Positions 1 through 13,441 are shown, counted from the first letter of the stretch. The stretch: 64,000 nucleotides of DNA from Struthio camelus (GCF_040807025.1 NC_090982.1:53117112-53181111); one strand, 5' to 3'. Notes: a model not told the origin generated them from the letters alone. Translations and numbers: made by a program.

Positions 1-7
1 TACATAC

Positions 8-3339
<3,332 letters not shown>

Positions 3340-3340
<1 letters not shown>

Positions 3341-4010
3341 GGCACTGGGCTCGCTGGACGCGCCTCGCCCGGGCAGGCCGACAGCGCCAGGAACAGCCAG
3401 TTTCTCTTCCCGGCTCTGACGAAACGCGGTTAACCAAACACCAGAAAATCCCCAAACATTCCCTTTCCCCGCAGCCCGCCCGGCGGGCCCTAGCAAGGCT
3501 CCGGGAAACGCCTGACCACTCCACGCCCTCCCGCTGGCACGCCGCGACGGAGGGAGGGAGGGAGGAAGGAGACGGTGGCGGGCAGCACCGCCGCCGCACT
3601 TTCCTCCCGGCCGCGGCGCGGCGCCAGGGGGCTGCCCCGCCGCCGCCGCCCGCCCGCGCGCGGCCACGGGGGCCGGCGCGCGCCCTGCGGCCGTTGCCGC
3701 TGCCCCGCCCCCCGCGCGCCTCCCACACCTACCGAGCCGCTGCCCGCCTCGGGGCGAGCGGGAGCGAGACTACAGCTCCCGGCGGGCACTGCGGGCCGCC
3801 CCCCCGCGCGCCGGGGGCGTAACGGCCGCGCCGCGCGCTCCGCCTCAGCCTCAGCGGGCGGGGCCGCGCCACAGGGCGCGAGGGCTCAGCCGGCCGTGCT
3901 GCCCCGCGGCCCGCCGCAGCCTGCCGCGCTCCGGGGTCGGCTCGGGCTCCGGCTTCGCCGGCGTCGAGGCTGGTCCGGCGGCTAAGGCGGGCGGTGTGTT
4001 TTTCGCGGGC
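3340..4010 (-). promoter_or_regulatory. RFESD: CpG island, probable RFESD promoter
   Basis: GC content and CpG density rise sharply here compared with the AT-rich flanks, peaking around 3530-3960. A ZNF143/THAP11-like element ACTACAGCTCCC lies at 3769-3780. On the minus strand a possible splice donor (gtaggtg, first base 3732) could end a non-coding first exon at 3733 that joins the RFESD coding exon at 313. Assignment to RFESD is inference: it is the only CpG island upstream of that gene and the coding exon needs an upstream leader exon. The long GC-rich open frames on both strands here are composition artefacts. Confidence 0.55.
3769..3780 (+). promoter_or_regulatory. ZNF143/THAP11-type motif ACTACAGCTCCC
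   Basis: This matches the well-known promoter element ACTACAnnTCCC bound by ZNF143 and THAP11/HCFC1, which is concentrated near start sites of CpG-island promoters. The same dodecamer occurs at 33428-33439 in the ARSK/SKIC3 promoter. Confidence 0.55.
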
Positions 4011-4555
4011 GTCTTTTCACGCTGAGAATACGCGTGAAATCACAGCCGTCGTCCCGTGGCTTTCCGTATAAATTCGGCATCTCCTGCGGTAATCATCGAG
4101 CCTGAAAAGCAGCTCCGCTCCGGTGCAGTAAGGTACAGCACAGCTGGAGCAGCGCAGCCCCCTCCCACAGCCGACCTGATCCTGCCAGGAAGGCAGCCGC
4201 GTTCAACTGCACGGAAACGTTGCACCCTTGGACCTAACCGCGGCGGCAACAGAAATACGTAGTCCTGTGTTCTGGGGCAGCACACTCTGAATAATCTTAG
4301 CATAATTAGAAGAACAGGCATCATCAGGTAGCGTAGAGTAAGTGTTGGGGTCAATATGACAGTCCCTTTCCTTAGGACATTGGGCCAGCAAGAGTAGCTT
4401 TCTTTTTTCTCCGTAGTGCCCCAGATGTGTAGTTGTCTATCTTCAAAAGCATGCGGTTTTAGAACACTGAATACATACAATAATATGTTCGAGAAGCGAG
4501 GGATGCGTGGAGCCACTAATAAAAATGTAAATGTAATAATTGTTTTTTTCCCAGG

Positions 4556-4777
4556 TCACCGAATTATCAACGTGTGGCACACTAAGCACAGCTTCATTCC
4601 TGGAATTAGCAAAACGGATAAAATCCTATCTGCCAATTGAGATAAACGTATTTAAAAAAGACAAAATATCCCTAAGCTACTTAGTTATCAAAATATGGCA
4701 AAGAAAGCACAACGTAATTCCTGGAATTAACCGAAGTTAAAACTGTATCTACCAACTGAATTAAAAAATTTTTGATC
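4556..4777. repeat. Imperfect tandem duplication, period 121 bp, two copies
   Basis: Copy 1 (about 4556-4656) and copy 2 (about 4677-4777) align along their length. They share, in order, TTATCAA, TGGCA, AAGCACA, ATTCCTGGAATTA and a TATCTrCCAAyTGA-like block. The identical ATTCCTGGAATTA cores start at 4596 and 4717. Each core contains TTCCTGGAA (4597-4605 and 4718-4726), a palindrome of the TTCnnnGAA form recognised by STAT factors. Function is unknown. Confidence 0.65.
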
Positions 4778-4923
4778 AAAAAGAGGAAGGTTATCCTCCC
4801 CCCTAAACTTTAGGTGGATTTCCTGTTAGTTCCATTTTTCTTAATATTTTCTTAAGAGCTTGGCTTCCTCAGTGCATTCTGAGTCACGTTATCTGATGCT
4901 GGATGGAGGCGTCCCTGCATCCA

Positions 4924-4939
4924 AGTGCCATCTGGTGGA
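4924..4939 (-). promoter_or_regulatory. CTCF-like site
   Basis: AGTGCCATCTGGTGGA closely matches the reverse orientation of the CTCF core (CGCCMYCTRSTGG). It lies between two divergently oriented promoters (RFESD minus, GPR150 plus), a reasonable place for an insulator. This is motif evidence only. Confidence 0.4.
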
Positions 4940-5070
4940 AATTACGATAAAAGGGAGTTGGTGTAGCAGAAGGATTCATCCTGTGGATCAAAACACAGTT
5001 CATTTCATGAGTGGTAATTCATTAATGTAAGCTTTGCTAATTCCTTCTCTATTCTTCGAAATATGCCGGC

Positions 5071-5088
5071 GGGGGGGGGGGGGGGGGG
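5071..5088 (+). repeat. Poly(G) run of 18
   Basis: This is an uninterrupted run of 18 G at the left edge of the GPR150 CpG island. It could form a G-quadruplex and is also a place where assemblies often miscount length. Confidence 0.9.
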
Positions 5089-5653
5089 AAGAAACTACTG
5101 CCAAGTGCCGCTGGCGCGTCTGATCGCTGCCTCCCGCAGACTAGGGTGTTAACCGCACACCGCGCCCGTGCAACAGGATGCTGTCTGGCAAGCGGGCTCC
5201 GCGCACAGCCTTCGCCTCGCTTTGTTCCGATCAGAACAAGACGCGGCACGGCTGTCGCTTGCGCCGATGTGGTTAGCACCTCCGCGCCGCGCCGCGCCGC
5301 GCAGCCAGGCGGCGGCCCGCCGCCGCGGGACGGGGCACGGGGCGCCGGCTGCCGCGTAGCATCTCGGAGGCGCGGATTACGCCCTTGCAGGTACGTGGAG
5401 AAAATACCGGGGCCGGAGGCTGGGGAGAGCACGGGGGCTGGGTGGCGGCCGGCGACGGCGCGGCCCGGGCCGAGGGGGCGGCCGGGTGGCCGCCGCGGTG
5501 CCCGGCCCGCGGGCGCGGGGCGCCGCCTGAGCGCGGCTCCGAGGTAGGACGGCGGCAGCTCCCGGGCGTGGGGGAGGCGGTCGCCGGCGGGGAGGCGCGC
5601 TGGCCGCGGGGGTGCGCAGCCCCCTCCCCGTGCGCCCCATGACGGGCTGAGCC

Positions 5654-5663
5654 CCTATATAGG
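5654..5663 (+). promoter_or_regulatory. GPR150: CCTATATAGG: TATA box overlapping a CArG box
   Basis: The perfect palindrome CCTATATAGG fits both a TATA element and the SRF CArG consensus CC(A/T)6GG. It is an AT island inside GC-rich DNA, 155 bp before the GPR150 ATG, which would put the start site near 5685-5695 and give a leader of about 125 nt. The inference is from motif and position only. Confidence 0.5.
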
Positions 5664-5817
5664 CTCGCGGAGCGCCGCCGCCGCGCGCTGCCCCTGCCGC
5701 CCGAGAAAGTTTGTGCCCGGCGGCGGCGCCGCGCCCGCACGGACCGGGGCTCCGGGACCGCCCGGCGCAGCACCTCTCCTCCTCCTCCTCCTCGCCCGCT
5801 GGGACTTTGCGGGAGCC

Positions 5818-7341
5818 ATGGAAGACCCCTTCGGCCCGAGCAGCCTGGCAGCCGTGCCCAACCTCTCCAGCGTCCCGGAGCCGGGGGGCAGCCTCAACCT
5901 CTCCGCCCCCGGGGGGCAGTGGCCGCTGCCCAGCCGGCGGGCGCGGGCGGCGTCGGCGGGCGCCGTGCTGCTGCTGGCGCTGGTGGGCAACTGCCTGGTG
6001 CTGCGCCGGCTCTGCTGCTGCCGCTGCGGCCGGGGCCGGCGGCGGCGGCGCAAGATGGACTTCCTCATCGCCCACCTGGCGCTGGCCGACCTCTGCGGCT
6101 GCGGGCTGGCGCTGCTGCCGCGCCTGGCGGCCGAGCTGCGCGGCCCGGGCTGGCCGCCGGGGGCCGCCGCCTGCCGCCTGCTGCCGCTGCTGCAGGGCTG
6201 CGGCCCGCTGGCCTCGGCCCACGTCCTGGTGCTGCTGGCGCTGGAGCGGCACCACGCGGTGCGGCGCCCGGCGCGGCCGCCGCTGCCCGCCCGCGGCCTC
6301 GCCGCCCTGGGCTGGCTGCTGGCGCCGCTGCTGGCCCTGCCGCAGGCCTTCGTCTTCCGCCCGGCGCCGCGCCCCGGCGGCCCGCGCTGCCGCAGCGTCT
6401 TCGAGGAGCTGCCGCGCTGGCACGGCCTGGCCTACGCCGCCTACCGGGCCGCCACCGGCTTCGTGGCGCCCGCCTGCCTGCTCTGCTGGGCCTACGGCCG
6501 CATCGTGCTCGCCGTCTGGGCCGCCCGCGGACACAAGGCGGCGGGGAGCGGGCGGCATCGCCTGGGGCCGGCGGCCGGGGCCGGCGGCTGCGGGATGCCC
6601 CGCGCGCGGGCGCGGACGCTGCAGCTGACGCTGGTGCTGATCGCGCTGTTCGCGCTGTGCCGCCTGCCACGCTGCGCGCTGGAGCTCGGCCTCGCCTCGG
6701 CGCCCGCCCGGCCCGGCGCCCGCGGCCCACGCGAGGCGCTGGCGGCGCTGGGCATCGTGGCGGCGGCCAACAGCGCCCTCAACCCCTTCGCCTACCTGCT
6801 CTTCCAGAGCCACCGGCCCTGGGCGCGCCGCCTTCAGCGAGGCCTCTGCGGGACCGGGCCCGGCGCCGCCTGCTGCTGCCCCGGCCTCGAGGCAGAGCCG
6901 CGGCACCGGGCGACCCACCGCGCCCTGCACCGGCCCCGCCGCCGCCCCTGCGCCGACCCGGCGCCGCCCACCGCCCCTGGGGCCGCCATCCCAGAGCCCA
7001 GCGACCCCGGGACTGACATCTTGGGACTGGACACCGCTGGGCACGCCACCGTCGGCTCCAGCATCTCAGGGTCCGCCGACCCCAGGACCGCCATCTCGGG
7101 GCCGGCCATCCCTGGGCACGCCACCGCCGGCTCTGCCATCTCAGGGTCCGCCGACCCCGGGGCTGCCATCTTGGGGCCGGCCATCCCTGGGCACGCTACC
7201 GCCGGCTCCAGCATCTCAGGGTCCGCCGACCCCAGGGCCGCTATCTCGGGGCCGGCCGCCCCGCTACCGGGCGACGCCGGCTCGGCCGCCCTCGGGCATG
7301 CCACGCAGCGGTCAGGCCCCGCCGGTGAGAGCCGCTGCTAG
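5818..7341 (+). CDS. GPR150: GPR150, orphan class A GPCR (single exon, 507 aa)
   Basis: The product is orthologous to human GPR150, an orphan rhodopsin-family receptor near the vasopressin/oxytocin group; its ligand is unknown. The ATG at 5818 (gagccATGg, a strong Kozak context) gives MEDPFGPSSL, matching the human start MEDLFSPSIL; the frame is open upstream to a GTG at 5713 but without another ATG. Two N-glycosylation sequons (N15, N27) precede TM1 with GN at N58. An arginine-rich first loop follows, then TM2 LALAD (D91), an E143-R144-H145 motif in place of DRY, TM6 with CRLP, and TM7 NSALNPFAY (318-326, intact NPxxY). A cysteine cluster after TM7 may be palmitoylated. The tail is long and contains three 25-residue repeats (408-482) with no counterpart in the human protein as I recall it. 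Codon third positions are almost all G or C. Confidence 0.95.
   Translation: MEDPFGPSSLAAVPNLSSVPEPGGSLNLSAPGGQWPLPSRRARAASAGAVLLLALVGNCLVLRRLCCCRCGRGRRRRRKMDFLIAHLALADLCGCGLALLPRLAAELRGPGWPPGAAACRLLPLLQGCGPLASAHVLVLLALERHHAVRRPARPPLPARGLAALGWLLAPLLALPQAFVFRPAPRPGGPRCRSVFEELPRWHGLAYAAYRAATGFVAPACLLCWAYGRIVLAVWAARGHKAAGSGRHRLGPAAGAGGCGMPRARARTLQLTLVLIALFALCRLPRCALELGLASAPARPGARGPREALAALGIVAAANSALNPFAYLLFQSHRPWARRLQRGLCGTGPGAACCCPGLEAEPRHRATHRALHRPRRRPCADPAPPTAPGAAIPEPSDPGTDILGLDTAGHATVGSSISGSADPRTAISGPAIPGHATAGSAISGSADPGAAILGPAIPGHATAGSSISGSADPRAAISGPAAPLPGDAGSAALGHATQRSGPAGESRC
7039..7263 (+). repeat. GPR150: 75-bp x 3 in-frame minisatellite in GPR150 tail
   Basis: The exact 75-bp periods are 7039-7113, 7114-7188 and 7189-7263. 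Each unit encodes 25 residues beginning GHATxGSxIS and ending GPAxP, with only a few substitutions between copies. The reading frame is kept, so copy number can change without a frameshift. The tail is Ser/Ala/Gly/Pro-rich and probably disordered. Confidence 0.95.
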
Positions 7342-7755
7342 CCGGGTCCTGCCAGCGAGCCCTGGGGGCGGATGCTGCCAAGCAGCAGTGCCCCACGGCC
7401 CTCCCCGGCTCACTGCCGCCCCTTTGACGGATACCCAGCAGGGCGCCCCAGCGGCGCCTCCTCCTGCGGCCTGGCTCTGCATGTGGGAGAGGCCCGGCCA
7501 GGCTTTGCATGGCACCCCACTGGTGGGGTGGCCCCGGCCCCGGCCCCAGCCCCAGCCTTGACCCCAGCCCGGTGTTTTTCTAATGCCCCAGGTACTGCGT
7601 GGTACGCGGGAGGTGTAAATGTGGGGACGTCGGCAGGGAATCCTCCGGGCAGGATGAGAATGAAAAGGGTCAGGATGGGAGTGTGCAATGAAAAGCGTTT
7701 TATCTACGGTATAGTTGTGCCTGTGTTCCTTTAGCATTGACTGTTTTGAAGGGGT

Positions 7756-7780
7756 TATTTATTTATTTATTTATTTATTT
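7756..7780 (+). repeat. (TTTA)n microsatellite in GPR150 3' UTR
   Basis: About six TTTA units lie in the 3' untranslated region of GPR150. AUUUA-type pentamers in a 3' UTR can act as instability elements, but here the run may simply be a microsatellite. Confidence 0.8.
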
Positions 7781-7958
7781 TTTACTGGTTTGGTGCGTAC
7801 TCGTGTCAAGTGCTTTCAGAGGAGTAGAATCGGCAGGTTGGCTGTTGTTGCAAACTGCCCGAGTGTGGTTCATCTTCAAAGTCCTACCGTTTGTAAGCTT
7901 TACAAAGCCCTCTGAATATTTTGGTCGTACTTTGTGAATTTGTGATACCTCATTTGTA

Positions 7959-7964
7959 AATAAA
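7959..7964 (+). terminator. GPR150: GPR150 polyadenylation signal AATAAA
   Basis: This canonical AATAAA lies 618 bp after the stop codon. T-rich downstream sequence (7989-8003) fits a cleavage/polyadenylation downstream element. It implies a 3' UTR of about 640 nt. Confidence 0.7.
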
Positions 7965-7989
7965 ACCGATCAGGATCCCAAGGAATGAC

Positions 7990-9490
7990 TGTTTTTTGTT
8001 TAAAACCATTGCAAAGCATGGATGTGACCCTTTTTTGTTTCGGGCAGGCTGGTGGAAATTCCTGCTCATTAGCTCATTATCTGTGCAGACTGAGTGGGGG
8101 GCTGGAGGGGTACACTGCAATGGCAGGTATGTACATGCACATGTTCCTGTACAGAACATACCCTGCCTTACAGCAGAAGTCTTCTAAAATATTCTTAGAT
8201 TTACTCCTGTCTGCCCTGTTTTAAAGAGGAGCAATCAAGGAATACTATACTCAGACCATTTTCTTCTCATTTAGCTCCATTCTTCTACTTGCTCAAGATT
8301 TCAATTATACCCACTTCACCAGCTGAATGTTTTTTGTCATGTTGGCACTACAAATTAATTTAAAAGCTAAACCTAGATTTTCCTTTGAGATACAAGGGTT
8401 CAGTTTCTGTAGAGCTCAGCATGTATAAACATGTTTAATGTTTATAGCTAGTAGCATATGCATATCAATACTATTGATATGTTGATGACAGCTCATACAT
8501 ATGAAAATTACTCACAAAAATTCAGAGCAGATAACAGCAAGAGTTTTGTAGAGACAGAAGCCTGGTTAGATGCCACAGCTCTCCCCGAGACCTTCCTTGA
8601 GACCTCGCTGAGTGGGAAGACACAGCTGGGTTTCTGGCTCTGGTGGCTGTGACGGGTTCACAGTCCGATTCACACCCTGCTGGCCTTGAGCCGTTGCGAT
8701 TTTGAACGTCAGCTGAAATCTGTTTACACTGTGATTGCATGAGTCTCTTTCTCCCCCAAAGACTCTGGTTGTGGTTACTGTGGTACTACTAGGTACTGCT
8801 AGTGATAGTGTGATCGTTTGTATAGATTTCAGTGGCTGCAGCTGTTAGTATTTTTAATAGAAATGTCTGCTTTAATAGGAAGCTGTCAGGTAGGGTTTTT
8901 TAGTTCTTGCATACATTTAGGCTCTCATTAATGTTACTAACATGGGGAAAAGAGGAATGTCAGTTCAGGGAAGGGCTCTCAGCTGTGCGGGGTTTCACTG
9001 GTTCTTCAGCAGGACTTTTTCTTGTCTATTCTCAGTGACAAAACAGCATTAGGACTAAGGCTCATAATATCCATGTTCTGTCTGGCTCTCACCAACCTAT
9101 CCAATAATCTTCAAAAACTTATCTTCTGTCAGTGCTTCACTCTTTTCTATGGGTATCATGTATTAATACTTTTTCTTATTATGTGCTTATGTTGTGCCTT
9201 AGTTACTTGTAAAGTTTATCAGAGCCTATCCAATAGGTATCTGTAGCATTTCAAACTGTATGAGCTTCCTCCTAGACAGTTAGGCTTAACCAGGCTTTAC
9301 CTGGAAGAGACATCATTGTCAAAACAGTAAGCTTGTGTTACAGATCTTTTTACAGAACCTCATTATAATAATTTGTGTCTACTCTTACTGGTGCTCTGAA
9401 ATGGTTTTAATGGTGGGTAAAGCTGAAAGCGTGCTTTGTAAGTAGGATTGAACTTTGTTCAGTGAAAGAAATAGTGGTTAAGTCTCATCA
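7990..9490. other. Intergenic DNA, no gene seen
   Basis: This region lies between the GPR150 poly(A) site and an old CR1 element. It holds no conserved protein segment, RNA gene or promoter-like island. The small open frames on both strands look random. Confidence 0.5.
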
Positions 9491-9494
9491 CCAC

Positions 9495-10865
9495 CCAGCA
9501 TGCAGAAGAAGGGCTGTAAAAGACATCAAGGAGGCATTTGGTCCAGCTCTCTGATCTAGTGCAGAATTGCGCACACCTTGGCTATTTTTTACAAATATTT
9601 TTTCAACTTATTTCTAATAAAGTCCAGGGACAGAGTTTCCATAGCTACTCTAGACTGTCTGTTTTAATGTTTAACTATCCTTATAGTTTAAAAAAAAATT
9701 CAAGGTAGTTCAGCAAAACAGCCCTGCTTGAAAAAATGGATGTTTCTTTTTCCATTGTTGGTGACAGGGATTTGCCATCTTCTTACGTAAGCCCTATTTA
9801 TATTTGAGGACTTATCAAGGTTTCTCTGTCTGATGGGTGAAACAAACCTAATATGAGATACAAGTCTCTTATTTGTATTATTTTGCTCTTGGCCATTTAC
9901 ATCCATCTTAAATTACAAAGCCAAGAACTGGAGATAATACCCGAAGGATTCACTAGCGTTAAGGAGAATGAAATAATTACCTCTTGTGTCCTACATATAA
10001 CGCTCCTTTAAATCATTCTAGAATGACATTTATTTCTTCTGTCACCACATCATACTGTTGATTCATACTCAGCTTCTGGTTCACTAAAATCTCCAGACTT
10101 TTTTTTTTTTTTCCTGCAACAGTGCAGCTTAGACAGTTGTTCACCATTTTGTTTTGCCCTTCCTTTTTATTGTGACCTTTAATAAATGCATTTTGAATTA
10201 TCTCTGATTGATTTCAGATAATTTTTCCAGCTAATCAAGACTACTTTGAGTTTTAGTGCATTTTCAGAACTAGCTCTCTCAGGGTGCATTTTCACATATT
10301 TAATAAGCATGATGTGTACTCCTGGATTCAAACTGCTTATAAAGACAGCGTTCAGTGTCTTATAAAGACATTGAACAGAGCTAGATTAAATTTCAGCAGG
10401 GCCTATTTCAGCCACCTTCCCACTTTTTAATACCTACTACTGAATTTGCTTTCAGCCAGTTGTGCACCTACCTTATATTACTTTAGTCTCTATTTCTGCA
10501 GTTTGCTTAAAATAAGATCAGGCAGGCCTTTGCTTAAAGCTGCATTCAAAGTCTAGATATATCTACTGCTTCTGGCTATCCTGACAAAGAAGGCTGATGA
10601 TTGTTTTGATGTAATTTGTTCGCATATTCACATTGGCAGTGAATTGCACATTCACTGCTGTGTCCTCTAGGACCTTGTATTTACAAAAATAATTCCCATT
10701 TCTATCTTTCAGTACACTGGTACCTCACCTGTTCTTGTGGCGTTCTTGAAGGTAATCATAAAGGTTCACAAGCTCTGTCTTTAGCAGTCTAAGGTAAATT
10801 TCATGAGGCTTTGTTAACCTGACTATATCTAACTTATGTAGATATACTTGACCCTGTCATAGTTT
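9495..10865 (-). mobile_element. Ancient CR1-type LINE, minus strand, eroded
   Basis: Read on the plus strand, successive blocks follow the order of a reverse-complemented CR1 from its 3' end into the reverse transcriptase. They include a segment around 9620-9690 (tccaggga, then actatcctta), one around 9915-10030 (aactggagat, aattacctc, gaatgacattt), one around 10370 (gacattgaacagagct), one around 10550-10625 (agatatatctactgcttc, gacaaag, gtaatttgttc) and one around 10795-10860 (aatttcatgaggc, tgtagatata). Identity is low and no frame is intact, so the insertion is old. Block boundaries are approximate because they come from remembered consensus. Confidence 0.7.
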
Positions 10866-10869
10866 CTCT

Positions 10870-13430
10870 TCAGTGTTAACATTGCATAATCTGTTTAGTG
10901 TGATCAAAGAACAGATTTTTTTTTTCCTTTGTTAGCTCACCAAAATTTCCTTGTTGCCAACCTTATTTGACTTGGGTTATGATAGTGCAGATGCACTACC
11001 AGGAGGAAGGCAGAGTAGCGGAATATTGCCACATTGTTAAATGTATCCATATTGAACTTAACCTAGTTTAGTTCTGAACCAATACAGGTAGGTTGCTTAT
11101 GTGTTGCAAACTGATGCAGTATCATATTAGGGTGCCTTTGCCTTCTCCTTTTCTAATCCTTCAGAACAAAGGTTCACACACAAAGAAATAACGCATACTC
11201 AATTTATGCTAGACAAAGTTTTGTTTTTAACAAATATATCAAAGTTTTGTTTTTAAACAAAGGTTTTAAGAAGACCAGTTACAAGAGAAATACTAGACTA
11301 GATATATATTGACTTAGGATCCGATCACACTCTTCTACCAGTTAGCTCACATTCCACAGAGTCACCTCACCTACGGACCTGACCTGCTGAAATTCTAGGT
11401 TTGCTGTCCTAGCCAGCGCATTACCGGCATTTCCTTAACCATCTGGAAACCTGCTGCTATTCGTTGGAGTTCACGGGGGCAACCTGTTATACAGGAATGT
11501 TATTGCAAGAAATTGAGGTAGGAAGGGTTTGTTTGTTTGTTTGTTTTTAATTTCTGCAGCTACTTCAGAGCATCACAAGCTGCCCTTTTGTGAGCCTAAC
11601 CTTCACTGAAAAGCGCATTTTAAAGGCTCAGGTCTTTAGAGAAAGATAACCCCATGGCCACAGAACTGATAGAATACAATTTTCTCTGAGAATTTCCTTA
11701 AACATCCGTCATTTAAAAAAGGCACACACACATTAAAGGCTTACAATAATTTTATTTCATTGTATTCTAAACAATATATTGCATTCTGTCCAGAACTTTG
11801 GAGAGTGATTACTTAATTTCTTCCTTTCCTTGCTGCCTGAACATTCATATGGGTATATTTCTTTTCTCAATTTACACAGCTAGATTATATTACATTGCTA
11901 AGATACGGGTTTTTGTTGAAGTGATTCCATCTGAACTCATTTTTAGCAAGAATTATAATGACATACAACAGGGCCTCAAGGTTTATTTGCACTAATACTT
12001 TGTTCTTTGCTCGAAAAAAAGGAGAATATGCTAACGTAGCTGTTAGTAGTGCACAATTAGCCTTAATGTTCTATGGCTGCAAAAATATAATTAGGTACAT
12101 GGTTGTGTATATTTTAGCTGTGTTATACTGTAGCAAGTAGTTTACAAAATGCACGTACAGTGCTTAGCCATCACAAAATACATGCATTTTTCATGTTTAT
12201 TTTCACTAGCTTACTGTTACGGCTGAGTATTTCATTATGGATTCCAGATAGCATTTAGGTATGAAGTGTAACGTCATTCTGAGTTGTTACTATAGCAGCA
12301 ACATGTGTATTCAAGAACAAGCAAATACAAGTGCTGCTGCAAGTATGTATTTCATTAAACAGAAGTTCGAGTTAATAGCTAAATCTTACCTTTTCAAAAG
12401 CTGCTATGTTTTTGCCATATCCCTGGAAAAATGAAAAATAGTATTTTTACAATTGAAGCTTGGAGAAAAAAATTGTAATCTCCTCTGCATACATTTCAGG
12501 TTCCATTTCTGCACTCATGCATGCAGGTTAAATTTTTTACTTGCAGAATCTAACTGCAGAAGGGGGATTTATTCAATCTGTTTTTGTCTTATGCTATGCA
12601 AATCACATTAGCATTACTCAGAGAACAGTTCTAGTCACAAGTTTGGTTAGAGGGTGGTTTTTTTTTTTTTCCCTCTCTTTTTATTTCCAGTAGTATGTAA
12701 GACCAATTATCTCTTACTTTTAAGCATGTTGGCTGAACAGTCAACTATGCATATTAGGAAATTCTGAACAGCAAGGACTCATAAGTACCAGATCCAAAAG
12801 CCAGAGATTAGAAGGCATATCTTGAAAGGATGGAAACTTGCTGATGAAAAGGGAATGCTGACGTGATAAATGCCTGACCAAACTGCATTTATGTTCAGAC
12901 AATACTAGCTGTTATCTTTTTGATTAAATTTGAACCTCTATAGCCTCTCTAAGGTGGAGGAACGTATACTCATTACGGGTTTAAAATCGTCTCGATCCAA
13001 AGTTAGCTCCAGCACATTTCATTACAATCCATATCCCACTATACTAAATTTTGTAGACCTTCCTTTAGTCTGTCCTTAGAAATGCAAATTCCTATTGGGT
13101 TTTAATGCATAATGCTTTGTGCATTTTTGCAATAAGCTATAGTATTCCATACAAGTAATTAATACTTATGCACTATCTTTCCTATATATACTTAAATGTT
13201 ACAGAACTACAACATCTGGTACAATCTAGATTTGGTGAGCCAGCTAGTTATATAGAATGCTTTTGGCTTTCTAACATAAAGATATAATTTTGGGGGCATT
13301 TTTTTTTAAATACCTAATATAACACTGCAACAGTAATGCTGTACTTCAGGTATTAAAATTACAAATACATAATGTTTTCATATGCTTAGTTGTATTAAAT
13401 CTGCGTTGTTTTGCATACACAGTCAGTAGC
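10870..13430. other. ARSK 3' flank / possible 3' UTR
   Basis: This AT-rich DNA lies downstream of the ARSK stop codon (minus strand). Candidate minus-strand AATAAA signals occur at 12685-12680 and 11756-11751; which one is used cannot be told from sequence. No other gene was recognised. A (GTTT)n run sits near 11528-11546. Confidence 0.4.
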
Positions 13431-13441
13431 TTATTTATTTA

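Larger units (their letters stand above)
4010..5060. other. Intergenic spacer between RFESD and GPR150 promoters
   Basis: No gene is recognised. The spacer holds an imperfect tandem duplication with a 121-bp period (about 4556-4777) and a CTCF-like site at 4924-4939. It ends in an 18-base G run at 5071-5088. The short open frames here show no protein resemblance. Confidence 0.5.
5090..7360 (+). promoter_or_regulatory. GPR150: CpG island covering the GPR150 promoter and gene
   Basis: CpG density is extreme from about 5090 through the whole GPR150 coding region. The core promoter is probably just upstream of the ATG at 5818, around a TATA-like palindrome at 5654-5663. The high GC makes non-coding frames on both strands appear open, including a 555-codon frame on the minus strand across 5377-7044. 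Confidence 0.8.

Noticed and set aside
5713-5817. A 35-residue N-terminal extension of GPR150 containing a leucine run
   Set aside because: The frame begins with GTG, not ATG, and the ATG at 5818 has a strong context and aligns with the human start.
5377-7044. A 555-codon open frame on the minus strand across GPR150
   Set aside because: It is an antisense shadow produced by extreme GC at third positions of GPR150. The translation is a low-complexity Ala/Gly/Arg/Gln string with no domain, and the plus-strand frame is a clear GPCR.
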